64,000 bases of DNA from Crotophaga sulcirostris (GCA_013397455.1 VYZB01000030.1:3467229-3531228), one strand, 5' to 3'; positions 24,274 to 39,303 are shown, counted from the stretch's first letter. Translations and numbers: made by a program. Notes: generated from the letters alone by a model not told the origin.

Positions 24274-25429
24274 GGTACAAGCCCAGGGCTGTGCTTTATG
24301 GAGAGAAGCAGAAATGGAAACACACATTTTATACACACTAAAATTCTTTCACGGTCCCCTGTCTTCATTTGCCCCTGCGCAATCCCATGCCTCTTTTTCC
24401 CAGTTTTCCCTGCTCTAAGGAGCAGCCGCTTCATTCCCTTCTCTCTCCACAGTATTATCACGTAGGTGAGCCCTGAAGACAACTTTGCAGCAATTCACCA
24501 GAGATTCTGCTCAGATATGGCAACCAAAGAAAAAAATAGCTGCAATTTTGTCAGTCAAGACATTTTGGAGATACACATGGGGGAACTGTCAGGAAGCAAA
24601 CACTGAAAAACCAGTCATCGAAGTGCTGCTTAAAATGCAGATGTTCATATACCTCTCCCAAACTTGGACTTGCCTTCCTAGAAGATGTACCATATTTAAA
24701 TTATTTTTTAAGAATCTAGGAAAGATGCAAAGAACAAGCTTACCATGACAGACAAGGTGCAACCTTAGCTTTGAAGCAGCTACAACGTTTCCAGTTGCCA
24801 GCTATGCCACAGCATCTCTCCAAATCTGTTTTAAATGGTACAAATAATAAAAACCCTCCAGGTTATATTAAAAAGTAACAAATATCGTACATATGCCTGT
24901 TTTATCTACAAAAAGTTTAGAATCATAAACAAAAGAAGAGTGAAGGTTAAATAATCATAAAAGGTAGAGGTGATGGAAACCTGGGCTATTAATTTTCAGT
25001 GTTGCACAGATGGCAGGAAACAAGGACACAAACGGATATCCAAACTAACACCATAAAAGACATTTAATTTTCTGACTCTGTGCTTAATAAACATGTGGAA
25101 ATACTTTTCAGGCATATTAGTTAAGGTAGTCATAATATGCATGAATGCTAAAAGAAGGCCCAAGGCTGGGAGAGAAACCAAGGATGAACCATCTGACGGT
25201 GTTCATTACATAAGGTATCATCTACCACCCCAGAAGGAAGTATTTTAAAACCCTCTAAAGATACAGAGCGTTTTCTGAAAACGACTTTTGAACATCAGCA
25301 TCCTGTTTTGAGATTATTCAAACAGCAGTAGCTTCTATCATCCACTCACTTCTGGGGAGAAGGGCAACTACAGAGAATGATATGCAAAAACACACAGCCT
25401 CTTTGATGTTTTGTGCTGCCAGATAATTA

Positions 25430-26330
25430 CCAGAATTGCACAGCTGGCTTAATGATAGAATTCTGTGGTTGTGTTATGTATTGTGGGTTTTAACATTGGC
25501 AGAAATGCGCAATGCCTCCAATCGTTGTAATTTTAACTCATCAGCAGTAATTGCAAATTAACGTTCTGAATGTTATTTGGTCACCCCATAAATTCCTCAG
25601 CACTCTAATACTTTTTCCAGTGCGCTGTGCCTTGACCTAACGACTGCCCTATAGTGATCCAAGAGTGGAGTTTATGTTTGTAGGCAGTGAACTTTAAGGA
25701 GTCTTGGAACAAAAGCCATGAGGCAGCTACGTAATGCATCTAACAATTCACTGGGGAACTCAACAAAAACACAAATACTTTCCCCAGCCATGTAGCTTTA
25801 GGCTTCCGAAGAGAAAATACCCTAATTAATAAACTGCCCATTCTTCCCATTAATTTTCAATCACGGATTGAATAAACATTTTGGCTTGTTCAATAACGAC
25901 GTGTCTAGATATCTATCTATCTAGGAAAGGAAGAGTTAATTGACATAGCAGATGATGGAGAGTTTCACCAACCTTCCTAGAGCACGACGGCTGGTAGCCC
26001 TTGACAGCAGCAGCTGTGGGCTCGCTCACAGCCTGCTCCCCAGCTCAGCTGTCACATTACACATCGGGGCACAAGGAACCTCTCTTGGCTTAACAGCTGT
26101 GTCCCTTAATGGATTGCCCAGTTCACTGCTTCCAGACATCATCAGTTTCCCCCTGCTCAAATCCTCTTTGCACACGTTTGTGCCGTTCCTCGTTCCAACC
26201 TGCCTTGGGGATAGAGGAATGGTCAAATTCCAGACTCCCTTTGCACAGGCGAGAAACAGAATCGTTTTGTTCTGGCATTCAGGCTGGAAACCAGATAATC
26301 CTACAAGTGAGCTGAACCAGTCAGTGTGAA
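25430..26330. promoter_or_regulatory. Candidate conserved non-coding element
   Basis: The left part (25,430-25,900) is AT-rich with clustered homeodomain-, POU- and SOX-like strings (GATAATTACC, GTAATTGCAAATTAA, AACAATT) and few simple repeats. The right part (25,960-26,290) has about nine CpGs against a CpG-poor background. No known repeat or protein resemblance is seen. Such mixtures are common in long-range enhancers of gene deserts, but conservation was not tested here. Confidence 0.25.
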
Positions 26331-28258
26331 TTTTCAGTTATAATTTCATAACAACCTTCCAAATAAATATGGTAAACGTGCCTAAGTCAAAGACTCCTCT
26401 TTTACTGATACCACAGATAGCCATCTCCCTAAGCAGATTTTTACTTCCTTTAGTGGAAAAAAAATACCGTGGATAAGTGCCGAGACGTGTCTCTAAGTGA
26501 GCTTACATTCAAAAGAGAGGCTCTTATCTCTGCAATCTCCTCACTGCGTTAGGAGTGGGGTAAGCAAAGCCAAGGTTAGATACTGTTAGCTAACAATAGA
26601 AGCATGTGGTGCCTTTCAGAGCATGAATGCCAGTTTTTTACTGCAGGTGCTCTTGTGGTGTGGCCACAGGAGGAAAGCGACAACTGACATCCTTTTCCAT
26701 TCAATTTACAGTCAAAAGAGTGTGTGTAATTTAGTCGTTGACTGGCTGAAGCTCAGCCCATATGGTAGCTGTTGTTTGGCAAAGGAAAAAAAAAAGTACA
26801 GTACTTAAACCGGAAAGAACAGGCAGTCTGTGCATCAGCTCTAAGCTTCAAGGGGGTTCTGGCCCACTTTCATTCATATTTAAATGTGCATGTTCACACT
26901 GGGGACAGGGACACCCAGTCACATTTCCCAGTATTGCAAATTACAGCTTTACTTTACGTCTTGTGTGTTATATACAAAGAGAAAAAAGAAAAGTGAATGC
27001 AGATTTGCATCAATGTCCCATGAGGAATGCTGAAAGTTAGAAGCAAAACCAGCTGGAAAATACATAAAGAGCACAATACAGACTACAGTCTGGCTCTTTT
27101 TTTCAGAATATGTCTCTCCCATTTGCCTTCTGATCAGCAAGAAGGCCCAGAAGTCGACAGCACGTAACTCTGTGCACAAAGAAAACAAACACAAACTGCT
27201 CAAATAATTTTAAATATATCTATGAAGTGAAATGTAATTCTGAATGGAAATGTCTGGTCTAATGAGGAAAAAACACTGTTTTTTCTTTTCAGTCTCTTTA
27301 GGAAAAGATAGGCTGTTATAACATTTCCTTAAAAACATCAAAGATTTTAAAATGGCAAATACGTCCCATGGACTCATATGGAGAAAACAATACTTCGAAC
27401 AAGGAACTGAAAGAATGAGATGAAAACGGTAAAACAATGAAAATAGTAGAATGATGATTTCAGGTTAGTTTACAACTGCAAAATAAGCAAATGATCAATA
27501 CAGAACACACTAGCTTGCAAAGAGCACCCATGTTGCTGGTATTTTGACTTATATTCTACAGCGATGGAGCTTACCAAAAAAAACAAAGAATAAAGGAAAA
27601 TGGGCAAAGAAAAAAAAGTAGCAAGCTAGAAGGGAGGAAAAGAGAAGGGGACAAAGCTGATCTTTTTCCACGCTTGGATTTCACTGCTGTCCAGTCAAGT
27701 TTTTTAAAACATTTACGGTATCCTGGGGGACCTGGAACTGATACATGACTCAAAGTGGAGATGTGGTTATTAAAATCGCAGTAAGTAATCACAAGTGCAG
27801 GGCTTGTGAAACTATGCTTTTCCTGTGCAAACAAATCCCAGAGATATGAGCTTCACAGAAATTGTATTTGTCCATCACTGTACACACTGTCAGCTACTGT
27901 CAAGTAGTTTCAATTTCTGCCCATTTTCCCTTTAGTTTAGCGTAGGAAACAGATCATGTTAATAAGCCAAAAAGGACATGTGCGAGTCTGCAAAAAAATA
28001 AATTTAAAAATGGTCATAAAGAATTTCTACAGTCTTCCAACCAATTCTCAGACTGTCCAGTATGGGTACCTTGCAATCCAATCTCCTTAGGAATTGTTTT
28101 TTCTTCCTTTTGCATGTGGAAAGCCAATAAAACATAAAAGGAAACTGCCTGAATATGCAGGAGAAAAACTGAAAGTGACTGTAAACAAATTGCTTTAGGA
28201 CACACAAGTGATCTGAAAAGACTGGTTTGATTCTGTTGATTTTAATGCCATTATATGA

Positions 28259-28288
28259 GGTATTAATTAGGCATTAGAAATTAATACC
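28259..28288. repeat. Short perfect inverted repeat
   Basis: Ten-base arms GGTATTAATT (28,259-28,268) and AATTAATACC (28,279-28,288) flank a 10-base spacer. It is AT-rich and most likely a chance hairpin. Confidence 0.6.
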
Positions 28289-29128
28289 AACAACAGAAGA
28301 CCTGTATCGCCCAAAAGGTAAAATGCACACGAGCCAACATGGGCCAACAATGGAAAGAGGTTTTCTTTGCTTCAAACCAGTAAGAGGCTGTGGAAAGAAT
28401 ATTCAGTTCTTCAGATTCAGCAAAATCACAGCTCATCGCCCCTGGATGACAACATAAAGGTATTTACTAGAGAAATGATAGGCACCATTCAGAGGTATTT
28501 TGAAAGAACCATTTGGAAAAAGTTCCACTGAAAACACCCTGTGTTAAATGAGAAAATTGTCTTTACTGTTCATGCAAAGTGGCCTTTTCTATAAATGAAA
28601 GCCATTTGCTGTAAACTGATACATTTCGATTTTTTGTAATGTTTCTGCAATTTAAAATTTGGTCATTGTGGGGAAGAGTTTATTTTTTGGTGTTGTGTTT
28701 CAGGCTAATCAATAAAGCTGTATAGATCACAGAATTAAAAGAAACACCGAAATTACAGCCCAGTTAGACGTGCACACTGTACGGGTTGGCATAGACATGT
28801 TAGGAACATGGAATGAGGCTATGAGTATGCAGAATTACTACCTTTAAAAAGTAGTTTTGAGCAGCTTAAAGTTAGTCACACATCTAAAATATTAATACAA
28901 GCATGTTGTTATTCCATGCTATATTTCTGCAGGTTTTATTAGCAAGGTCAGGAGGCGACGTTAGTGATTTACGGTCTGTAAAACGGATGATGTCATTGAA
29001 ATGTGAAGAAGGTCAGAATCCCCAAAGACAAATTATCTTAACAATAGAGTGAGATCATTCCGTATACTTATCTGCTCCAAGGGGCAATAATCAAACAGAC
29101 CTACATGTAAAGCCTATGCTGAGCATTC

Positions 29129-29162
29129 GATAAAAGCTACAGAGCTTTTAGATAAAAGCTAC
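29129..29162. repeat. Direct repeat of GATAAAAGCTAC
   Basis: The 12-mer occurs at 29,129-29,140 and 29,151-29,162, a 22-base offset, suggesting a partial tandem duplication. Confidence 0.7.
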
Positions 29163-32100
29163 ACTTTTTCCAACATAACACTGCGGAGTGCTGTAGATTT
29201 GCTCTGAGATTCACTCATGAAAAAGCTCACTCTGCAAGGGTCCCAATCCCATTTACTTTTGCTAAAACATTACAAAGAAAATGTTGTAAGCACATGTAAG
29301 CTTAGATAGAACGTATGGTTCCATTTTGAATAGAAGCACTGATACCTAGATGGAACTAAATAATGGGGCTCATTAAAAAGGGAGAGTTTGCCTTTGAACT
29401 TTCATGTAAGGTTTAATATACAGCTTTTCCCTGTACAATAATTCTTCAGGCTGGTTAAGAACCAAATCTGCGTAAAGAATAAAATCCCCTGTAGGTTCTC
29501 AACCAGAATAAATCAGTTCATCTTCTTCAATATAGAAGAGCTACAATACTAAGTAACTAATGCAAGTTACCAAGAGAAGAGAACTACATTTTTACACTAA
29601 TTGAGAAAACATCCAAATTTTTTTATTCCTTGAATAATTTCTACAGAATCCTACTGGTTGTATATCCATTACCTCCTGCAACATTTTCCTATGGATATGG
29701 GTGGTGGAGGTTGCAGTTAAAAGAAAACCTGTCTCTACAGAACAGGGAGCAATGCTAATCACCCGCAACAGGAACGAGCAATTCATCAAAAATTAAGGAA
29801 GTTTTTAAAAATTTTGAATTAATCTGTAACACAAGGCCTCCTCTTCTGTAGAAGTGATATGCATTGAATTGTTAGCTTGCCTCTTTCATCTCAAATAAAT
29901 ACAAATTGCCAAAGTTTAGTGCTTCTGAAGTGAAAAAAAGTCCTACATAGTATGTTTAATGAAGAATTGCGATTGTGCTCCCCCATGAGCTAACCAGCTT
30001 CCTGGATGTGGGTGTTTCATTTAAACTTCTAAGAGGACATCAAAATACATTTACATGAATATACATCATTGCTTCCGCTGGGTGATTTAAATGCATCTTA
30101 CAGCTGTGGAGAAGGATTTTCTCAGAACTCAAAACATCCTTCTTAAGAAAAGGAATTATTAACTTATTGCTTTCTTTTTATTCACATCAATAAAATTAGA
30201 ATACCTGTATTCTCTTAGCAGCAACCTTCATCCTCCTTCCATTTGCCCTGGACCAGAGCTCTAATACTTTTGCCTTACAAATATTTTGTGGCACATTCTG
30301 AGTTTGCAGTGAATGCTCCTCCAGGTGGTAGACATGCTTCACAGCTATTCCCACCTGATTCTATCAAAATATCCCAGCACAGTCTACGGAGTTTCTAAAA
30401 TCAGGTCTTTCCATTACGGATTAATATTGTTGTGCTGGAAGACCAATGAACATGAGGAAAGAGACCTCTCTATGGAACACGTTGCCTCTGGGTATTCCTT
30501 CTAGAAGGCTAGGATAATTGTGGTTTTTTTTTAAAGAAAAAACAATCTAACAAAAAACAAGACTGCAGGAAGTGCTGAGAGTGGAAACTCAGTTTTGGAC
30601 CTCCTTCATGAGGCAGTTCAATGTTTGCTCACTTTGCAGACCATCTGTGTGGGTGAAGGTGAACGATGCAGCCCTAGCAGTTGATCTCAGGAATGGGGTT
30701 CATTAAAGAACCATCCTGCCCTGAGGGACCCAACAGGGTGCACATATGGAAGGCTGTAGGAATTAATGCTGCATAAACCGGTAATGACTTCTGATTAGGT
30801 ATTATAACATATTCCTGACCAATCAGCATTCAGTGATTATGGGGAAAAAAACACCCCAGATTCGGCCACCAGTTCCTCCTCCGCTACACAATCCACAAAT
30901 CTTTCACATCATCCCTCCTCAAGTATGCATTTAGATTTTTAAAAAACACCGTCCAGCAAATTACATAGTATTCAAAAAGATATTTTCAGGGCTGAAGGAA
31001 AGGAGAAAACACCTTTTTTTGAAAACTTGATGAGTTCCTGGGACGTTCTCCCCTATTTTTATATCTCTAAAGAAAAGCAGCATTTTGGAAGTGTCATTAT
31101 GAGTCAGTGATGAATATCATCACCAAGAGGTTTGCTACAGGAGCATCAGAAAAGGGAATATGGCCTAACAGGGGAAGCCCCCATCTTTGCCTTGAAAATA
31201 TTGAAAATATACCTAAGATTCAACAGATTTGTTTAAATCCACAGAGTAAAAGGGATGCAAAATAAACAAACTCGCCTAACTTCTCTATAATTCGAAAAAA
31301 AATTTTTTAGATAACAACATAAAATCAATATGGCTCAAAGTCATAGAAAACATCCTTTGATTTGGAAATTAATAAAAGTTGCAGAATTTCAGTCACTAAG
31401 TATCAGGAAATAATTACTTCAGCAAATCTCCTCTGTAACAACCCCATCAACCTTTCAAAACTAATATTTGTTGTAGCAAAAAAGGCCTTTGAACTTACAA
31501 AACTCTTATTTTCTCTTCTATAATGCTACTTCTGGTTGCACAACTATCAAAAGTGAAGTTTGCCCATTTATGCAGTAATTATCTTTCTTCTGGCCCTAAT
31601 TACTGCTCCATCTACAACAGCATTTATTGTCAACAAAAGCAGAGTGAAAAGCTTACACTGTGACTTTTTGCCCTTTCGTTACTTATTCAGGATGATTAAA
31701 GCTGATCTGAAATAATTTAAAATTGATTTTTACATCTGAAATATCAAACAACAAACTTGTCATTTCTCTCCCTTTTGTTCAGTGTTGGATAATGATGTTG
31801 TGCAAGACTTAAACATTCAGTCTTTTTCTCTCTCTCAGTGAGCAAAAAAGAAAGACCAATTCGTACGAACCGATGAGAGAAGGAAAGCTCTAGTTCAGCT
31901 GATAATCTCACTTGGTATCACCTGTCCAATCCCCCAAAGATTCAGCCTAAGTGCTTCGATTCACAGAAGTGATGTCTTGAGATTTCTCTGATAAAAACAC
32001 AGCACAGAGTTGCTTGCTTGCTCTAAGGCAAGGTAGGGGCTAAAGTAGGGTTGTATTTTGAGAAAACCTTTATAAAATTAAATCCAAGGTCTAACAATTG

Positions 32101-35100
32101 ATATAGAACAAACTACTCTTTAAACATTTACCCTGATAAAAAGCATGGGTAACTCAGCAAACATCCAGCAAGTAGGGGAGAAACAAGACCAGCATTTTGC
32201 CCCACAACAGCTCGATATTTTAGCAGATTTCCTGACAGCCTCCAGCCCTCCTGTTTTGGATCATGTAGACTCAGATCAAAAATTAAATCTAGAGAAAAAG
32301 GCATCTGTTCAGGGACTATTAGCAGTTCTTTGTTTTATAAAGTGACCAATGTTTCCAAAGGATTTGACATCTTTTCTTTTAAAATAAGAATTTTGCAAGA
32401 AGCTTATCTGCAATAAAAAAACCCTACCACCACTTTATAAAAAGTATTACAAAAGTCACTTTTACAGTTACAGTAAAAGACCACAACACAGACATTAAGG
32501 GTCTGTCCTTCAAAACCACAGGTCTTTCATTTACTCAGTGGTTTGGGATTTGTTTGTTGCTTTTAAAATAAAATACTATATTTGGGGGCTGTTGTATGCA
32601 TTTGGTTTTTTCTGCCATCATATTGAAGCTGCAAACGTTTTCATGTTTTTCTCTAATTTGATGCCAAGATCAAGCTGATTTTTATTTTTTTAATGAGAAC
32701 AGAGATTCTGATGAAATACAAGACCTGAGGTTTTTAGGGAAAACAAAATATCACAAGATTTGTCATAAAAACATGGAGTTAGCTACAGTTACGGTCTCCT
32801 TATGCACAGTAGCTTTCTATTTATAGAAGTGCTTACAAGTCTGCAGACATATTTCTGCTCTCCAGTAATAAACCTATAAAGAAAAAAGCTCAGCGAGCAT
32901 TATCACAGATACCTGTCACTTTGTAAGCTAAGAACAAAATGAAAGTGGCACAAAAAAACAGATCCTCATCCGGCAGAAATCAAACAGGGCTCAATTGAAG
33001 TAATATAAACCACAATGAATTACCCCAAAATGAGATTCTAGTCCTAATCCCCCATCTACATGTACGAAAACGTTCTGTGCTTCCATGGAATGAGCTGGAA
33101 CAGGAGTGTCTGTCCAACAGGGAGGCACCACGAGGGTGTCCGTTTGCCACTCCCACCACAGGGCCCACTGAAGGGTGGTTGACAAAGCACCTTTGATTTT
33201 CATATTGTTCAGTGATTCTCTCAGCCTTTCAGGGATTTTCTTCACTAAACAGCTTGCAACCAAGGTTTAGGCCAATACCCAACTTCACCTCTCTTGGCCT
33301 CTGTTTTCCCTTGGCCCCCTGCTCGCAGGACACGTGCTCTCTGGGTCAACACAGCCCAGAGTGTGGGCTGGGGAACTTTGCTGGTTGTCTAAGAGTGAAT
33401 CACCCATCATACAACAATGGCATTGCTCAAGCCCAAACTGCTAACATCAATACTAAATCTGTTTATGTAACAAAGGCAAAGGAAACAAAGTTCCTTCACC
33501 TTTCAGACGTGTTTAGAAGTTGCAGTCATTTGACATATTTTTGGCCAGCTATGAGGAAAGACATACTTTCATTCTTTCTGGCCAGAGAAGTGTGTTACCT
33601 GCAACCTCTGTTGCAAAAGCAGAGCCAAGCTTGTCAGCCACCAACTCTTGTCTACACAGATAGCTATTTTTCTTTGTCAATCACAATTTTAGCATCTTCT
33701 CTTTGGCTTGGAAGAAATGACATTAATAAGTTCAAGGACAACTGACAGCTATCAGAAAGTAGGGTAGTTACTGTGTGTCCCTTTTCTATAGCTCAAACTC
33801 TTCCAGCTCAGGTTGGGAGAGGCTTCTTCACATGCTTTGGGGTGCTCAACTGAGAGAGAACCATAGGAATAAAGAACTAATGAATGTGTTTCCCTTATAG
33901 CATTCTCTTACATGAGAGTAAGCTCTGTAGTGTCATAACCCACCTCCCACCTTCATGCAGCCTGTGGATCTCAGAACAACATCCCTTCAAATATGTTTGC
34001 ATGCAGTTCTTCAGGCTTCACCTGTCCCAGCAGCAATATCCAACAGAGGCCATGCTGGGCTGCAGTGTTCTGCTGGAAAGCAACAAAAAAGGTTATTTAG
34101 ACCTGCTTTCTATAAAGTCAGTAAACTGGTAGCCAGGGAATTAGTGCTGCTGGGAATGCACAGCTCCCTTCCACCGTGCTCCGTGAAATGAAGACCCTGC
34201 CACGGTCAAGAGATCTCTATGAAATCCTCAGGACAGCGAGGGAGACAGATAAACAAGCTATGGAGCCTTGTTTTTTCATGCTTTCCTTCGCAGAGGCAAG
34301 GCAATACAGAAGGCATGAGCTGACTGGTAATTACATTCTGCTTGTCACGACAGCCTGTCTTCCTTACAGCATACTGGCACACTATTACTGAACACTTCTA
34401 CAGCAACAAAGCATTCTCATTATGCAACTAAAACAGTTACTATAAAAACATCCACACAAGTGTGATGTTATTTTTTTTTTCCACAGCATTTCTACATTTC
34501 TTCTCCAGCCTTTCCCTTTCACACCAGCTGCAGTAAAATTACTCACTGGCCTCGATGCTTACCATGTTGGATGTGATAGGAACAGACTAGACATTGTTTT
34601 AACACAGGAAGGTTAATTTAAACTAACCTTCCTAAGCTGTTCATGTTGCATGACAGCAACGTTACAAGGAGAAGACATGGATTCATAAATAGGATCAGCT
34701 TTCAATCCCCAGACCAGTGACAGCAGCACTTGTCATGAACACAGTCTGCATCGTCTCCAGGGGAAGCCCAGCTTCAGCTGCCACTTACACAGCTCCTTCT
34801 GTCACTCACTCCATGAAGCAATGCCAGTTTTTTCTTCTGAAGAGCCATTCTGCTGGCCTCCTAAAGGTAAATGCTACCATGACAAAAGAGGAAAGACAGC
34901 AAACATTTAGCTGCCACTCTGCTCCCCAGCATGCCTGCTACTATATTTTAACACCAGTTGGCTCTGGATATGTCTGTATCATTGACCAAGTAAATTGGCC
35001 CTTGGAATTACGTTGATTGATATAAACTCATCATTCAAAGGAGCATTAGAAAAATTTAGAAAAAGACCTTGCTGTCAAATACCTACATTAGAGGGAACCA

Positions 35101-36094
35101 GAAACTACTGCTTGGTGGATACATCACTCCTGCCATGAAAACTTTTGAGGGATTGGGTTTTGGTTTTTTTTTTTGTTTTCCACAATTGACCTGGACTTTG
35201 TATCCTCCCCTTTGAACAAGGTGAGAGTAAAACCTCAGAGCACCCAGGTGGTGAAGTCCAGCCAAAAAGTCATACTGCCTTCAGATGCAGCAAAAGAGTG
35301 GGATTCCTGAAGTTGTCCTGGACTTTGTTAAGGCCTCTTCAAGCGTGATTAAATCTCTCTCTTCATCATGCCCAACCTTCATACATCTCTGCTAAGGACA
35401 GCATTTAGGCTTGCATTGCATGGTGGCCACTCCAAACTGTTCTCTGGAATCCTACAATTACAAGACAGATGAATGTTCCCTTTTTCAAATGCTAGGAAAT
35501 CATCACTACAGCAAAAAATTGCTTTCGTAGGGCACATTGAGTTAGAAGGCCTCTGCAAAAAGCTTGTAGCTTACTCCACAGCCTTCTTGTTACATTAAGA
35601 TGGTAGGCTTTTCTTTTTGTTAAGCAAGCTATAATCCAAAATTATTGTTTTCAGGACAATGTCCCCTAAGTATCATAGTCATCACTAATGCCCAAAAGCT
35701 CCTTAAGACCTGTCTCTAAGCCTCAGGATTTTTGCTACAGCAAAACAAATGGCAGAATATTCTGAGGTAGCAGTTTACACTGGCATAAATCATTTGGAAA
35801 GCAATGAAACAAGAGTGATTTATTCATTACCTGACTTAATTTATTACAGCTTAAAAGAACCATATGAAAAATTCTGGAAAGAGCTCTCCACAGATGGGAA
35901 AAAGCCAGCACTGAATTGGTGATGATGATCAATCTGCCTCCCATTTGTAATTGCACTTGAGAAGATGCATATTTTAGCTGTGCTATGTGGCCACTTTAGA
36001 AAAAAAGTAGCATAACATTACTGAATTCCCCTCCCTCTTGGGGAATAGCAAACGTGTTTCTGAGCAAGTAGGAAATGCAGGGTATAAAAAGGCT

Positions 36095-36250
36095 ATAGAT
36101 TCTTTTGACAAAAGTCTTATTTTTGCTGCCTGTGCAGATTATTATTTATTGTTAACCTTCTACACCAGCAGCTTTTATGGGTGAAAAACGCATCTTGATA
36201 TCTCACTGGAGATCAGCGAGACGCGCAACTTTTGCAAGGGTGAAGGACAA
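36095..36250. promoter_or_regulatory. Candidate regulatory patch
   Basis: A non-repetitive segment with several factor-like strings (CTTTTGACAAAAG, TTATTTATTG, CTTTTATGGG) and four CpGs concentrated at about 36,190-36,230 in otherwise CpG-free sequence. No coding similarity was seen. The call rests on composition only. Confidence 0.2.
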
Positions 36251-39200
36251 GCCTTTAATATGGCCATCAAAAATGCTAACAGGAAAACACCACTGAATTT
36301 TGATCCTTTTTCTGTTGTTGTTCAAATACCAGAGTCAGTAAGTCTTTAAAAGATAAGCAGATTGAGTAAAATTAAGTAAATAGTTGATAATAAAAATATT
36401 CCTTTAAAGAGTAGTGGGAGGTTATGGAGTTGGATCCTTGGTAAAATGGGAAATGAAGTAGGAGGGCTAAGTAGAGGAAGAGGAAGGATAAATTAACAAC
36501 AAATAAATAAATAATTAATGCTCCTGTAGCAAAACAGCATCTGTTGAAACAGAAAAGTCTTTGCCAAACAGCCCAAACCACACTACTTCACGCTACCTAT
36601 TTTTCCCCTCCTGTTATTCATGGTTTGCAGGAGTTTTATAGTCTTGGAATGATACAGCTGTAAATGACCAATGCTCCCCCAACTTTTCAGTTCAGTTTAT
36701 TAATAGAAACTATAAAAATCAATATTAATTTTTCTCTTAACTTTTCAGTAGATCCAAACTAGCACAAAACTAGTCAAAAAGCACACACTCACAACAGAGG
36801 ATATGACTAAGCTACATTAAATATATACGAGACCAAAATTTAGAAGTACTGCTAAATCAAAATGGTATTTACATGTATATGCTTTATTGGCATGTAAACT
36901 ATTTGTAAAATCAGCCAGGCCTACACAGACATCTCACATTAACACTGGAAGCATTTTCCTTCTCAGGGCTGTACGAAGTAGCAAATCACAGACACCGCAA
37001 CTTTGAGGAGTAAAACTGCAAACTGGTAAAGAATGGCACAAGAAGAAAAGTGTGCACTTTTTATCATTTTACAGACATATCTATACATGGTTTAAAATAA
37101 GAGATTCTACTCCACATTCTGCCAACCATTCCTCAACTCCTTTGGATACCACTTTGCAGGTAATTCCCAAAAAGCTTGTGTTATGGTTGTGAAAATGGTA
37201 TCAGGTTTTCTTAAAAACACCTTGTGCCTGGTAACATGAACAAATGGATATTTGTGTCTTAAACTCCCTCCCAGTCACAGTTGAGATGTCAGAAGGGATT
37301 CTGAAAAATTCAACTGCAAGCTTGAAGTTCAAAAAATAAAAAATAAAAAAGCTCTTTGGCTTTCTGAATACTCTAAGAAGGTGGGAGGGGAAGAAATACA
37401 GGAAGAAAATATTCCCATCTTGAAATTGAAAGCTTTTGTGCATCCTTGCTTTTTATAATACTTCTTAGCTTAAAATATTTGTTTTCAGGTCACTTTTCCT
37501 GTAAATGACAACCTATATTATACACAAACTTCATGAAAAGGCTTTAGATCCATAGAAAAGTTTATCTATTGTCAGAATAAGAGAATAACAACAATGCAAA
37601 CACCCTCAAATTACAGAATTAAGAGAACATTTACTACCTGGAAATTTTATATAAATATTTGATCTTTAATGATCATTTTGATTATGTGTCAACATTACAA
37701 CAGGTACTAAAGAGACCTTACCACTATTTTCTTCAATGTCCTTATCGTATACATGATGAAACAAAGAAAATTATGTACTCCCTTGCCCAATTTCAATTCT
37801 TGAGTTTTCACAGCCAGTCTGCTATGAACAAGACTCAAAATGAATCAGAAGCTATGTGAGAATTCAAACCAAGCATTACAAAAAAAGAAATACTGGTGCT
37901 GACAAAATAATTCAGCTCATTCATATCCTCTCCTGCAAATGCTCTTCTATTTCTGCTTCGAAATGAAACTAGGAAGAAGCACAGAAAAATCTACACCGCG
38001 TTTTGAACCAAACTAAAGTCAGAAAGGAGAAAACCTACTAGAAGAAGCAACACCTCAAGATACCTTGCCCAAAGAATTTAGGCTGGTAGATCAGGGCCAG
38101 GAGAAAAGCCACCTCAATTCCCAGTTCAAGATGTGCTGCCAGATCACACCGTGGGTGGTTTTAAGCAGATCTGCAAGCTTCTGTTCTTCCAGTTGTCTTA
38201 TCTTTAAACGGTACTTTCGGGCACTGGGTTTATAAATGAAAAAACTTACTGACAGATACATTTGAGGAACACCTTTCTAATCAAGAGTGCCATTTTACTC
38301 CCAGAATTGCCAAGTACAGTGCATTTACCTCCTGTTTAAAGTATGAGAAAGAAATGGATGCCCAATTTCTCATTTATACTGGAGATCTTTATTCCCCTCA
38401 CCCAGTCTGTGGAAACAAAGAACAAGCAAGCACTTACCCAAAGCTGCGGTTCCTTCTCTTTCGTGGGTCGTAGTTACACAAACAGGTGATTCCTCAAGTA
38501 GCATAAAGAATTTTCCTGCCCACAACTTTTCATGAGACAAATCTCGTTGCTTATTCGTCGCCTATTGTAATGCCTGACTTGACCCACCTCTCCCCTATTA
38601 TGCTATTGGAAAGACTACTCAAGAAGATTGCAAGGAATTTGAACTGCGCTGCTCACAACCTTCTTGTAGACTTATTATGGCTTCCTCTGCATATTTATAA
38701 ATCAACACCATGCACAGATAAGCAGAGAGTTCTACCACGTGCTGTGAGAAATGTAAAGGACATTTACAATTGTGATTGCATAACCAACACCAAATTGCTA
38801 AAGAAGGGTTTCAAGTCAAAACAATAGCCATTTGGAGTGCAAGAGTTTTGCCAGGATCCCTCTGCTACCAGAGCAAGTATTGCATTCAATAAAGCATTCC
38901 AAAATCAACTTACAGACAAAGCTAATCTTCCATGCTCTAAATGGTCTTTTATCAGAAGTACAGTGTAGAGCTCAAACGTTTTATGTTTGTTTCTTCTTGT
39001 TAGCACAACAGCTGACTTTATGAAGAAGTGACGTGCTCAATTTCCCACACAATAATCATCCAAATATTAGCATCTCAAACAAGAAGAGATAATTTCTAAG
39101 GTTAGTAGGGAGTCAAGAGATTGTATTCAGCTTTAATTTGGGAGCTACATGTTTTGGTACAGAAATACTGTGCCTGTCCAGTGTTTTTGTCCTCATCAAT

Positions 39201-39303
39201 TGAAATACTGAAGCTGCAGCTGAAGTCCTAAATTAACATGGACAGCGGGGTAGCAAACAAAACACAGCACAGATTCCAGTTCTACTTTGATTTCTCTTTT
39301 GGA

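Noticed and set aside
23868..24482. 204-codon minus-strand open frame
   Set aside because: It runs antisense through a clear CR1 3' end (24,165-24,273), resembles no known protein and has no supporting splice or promoter context.
25900..25925. Short TCTA-type microsatellite
   Set aside because: Only two to three units, too short to call a microsatellite.
33212..33745. 177-codon plus-strand open frame
   Set aside because: Composition and codon use look random, no domain is recognisable, and a frame of this length is expected by chance in about 40 kb of non-coding DNA.
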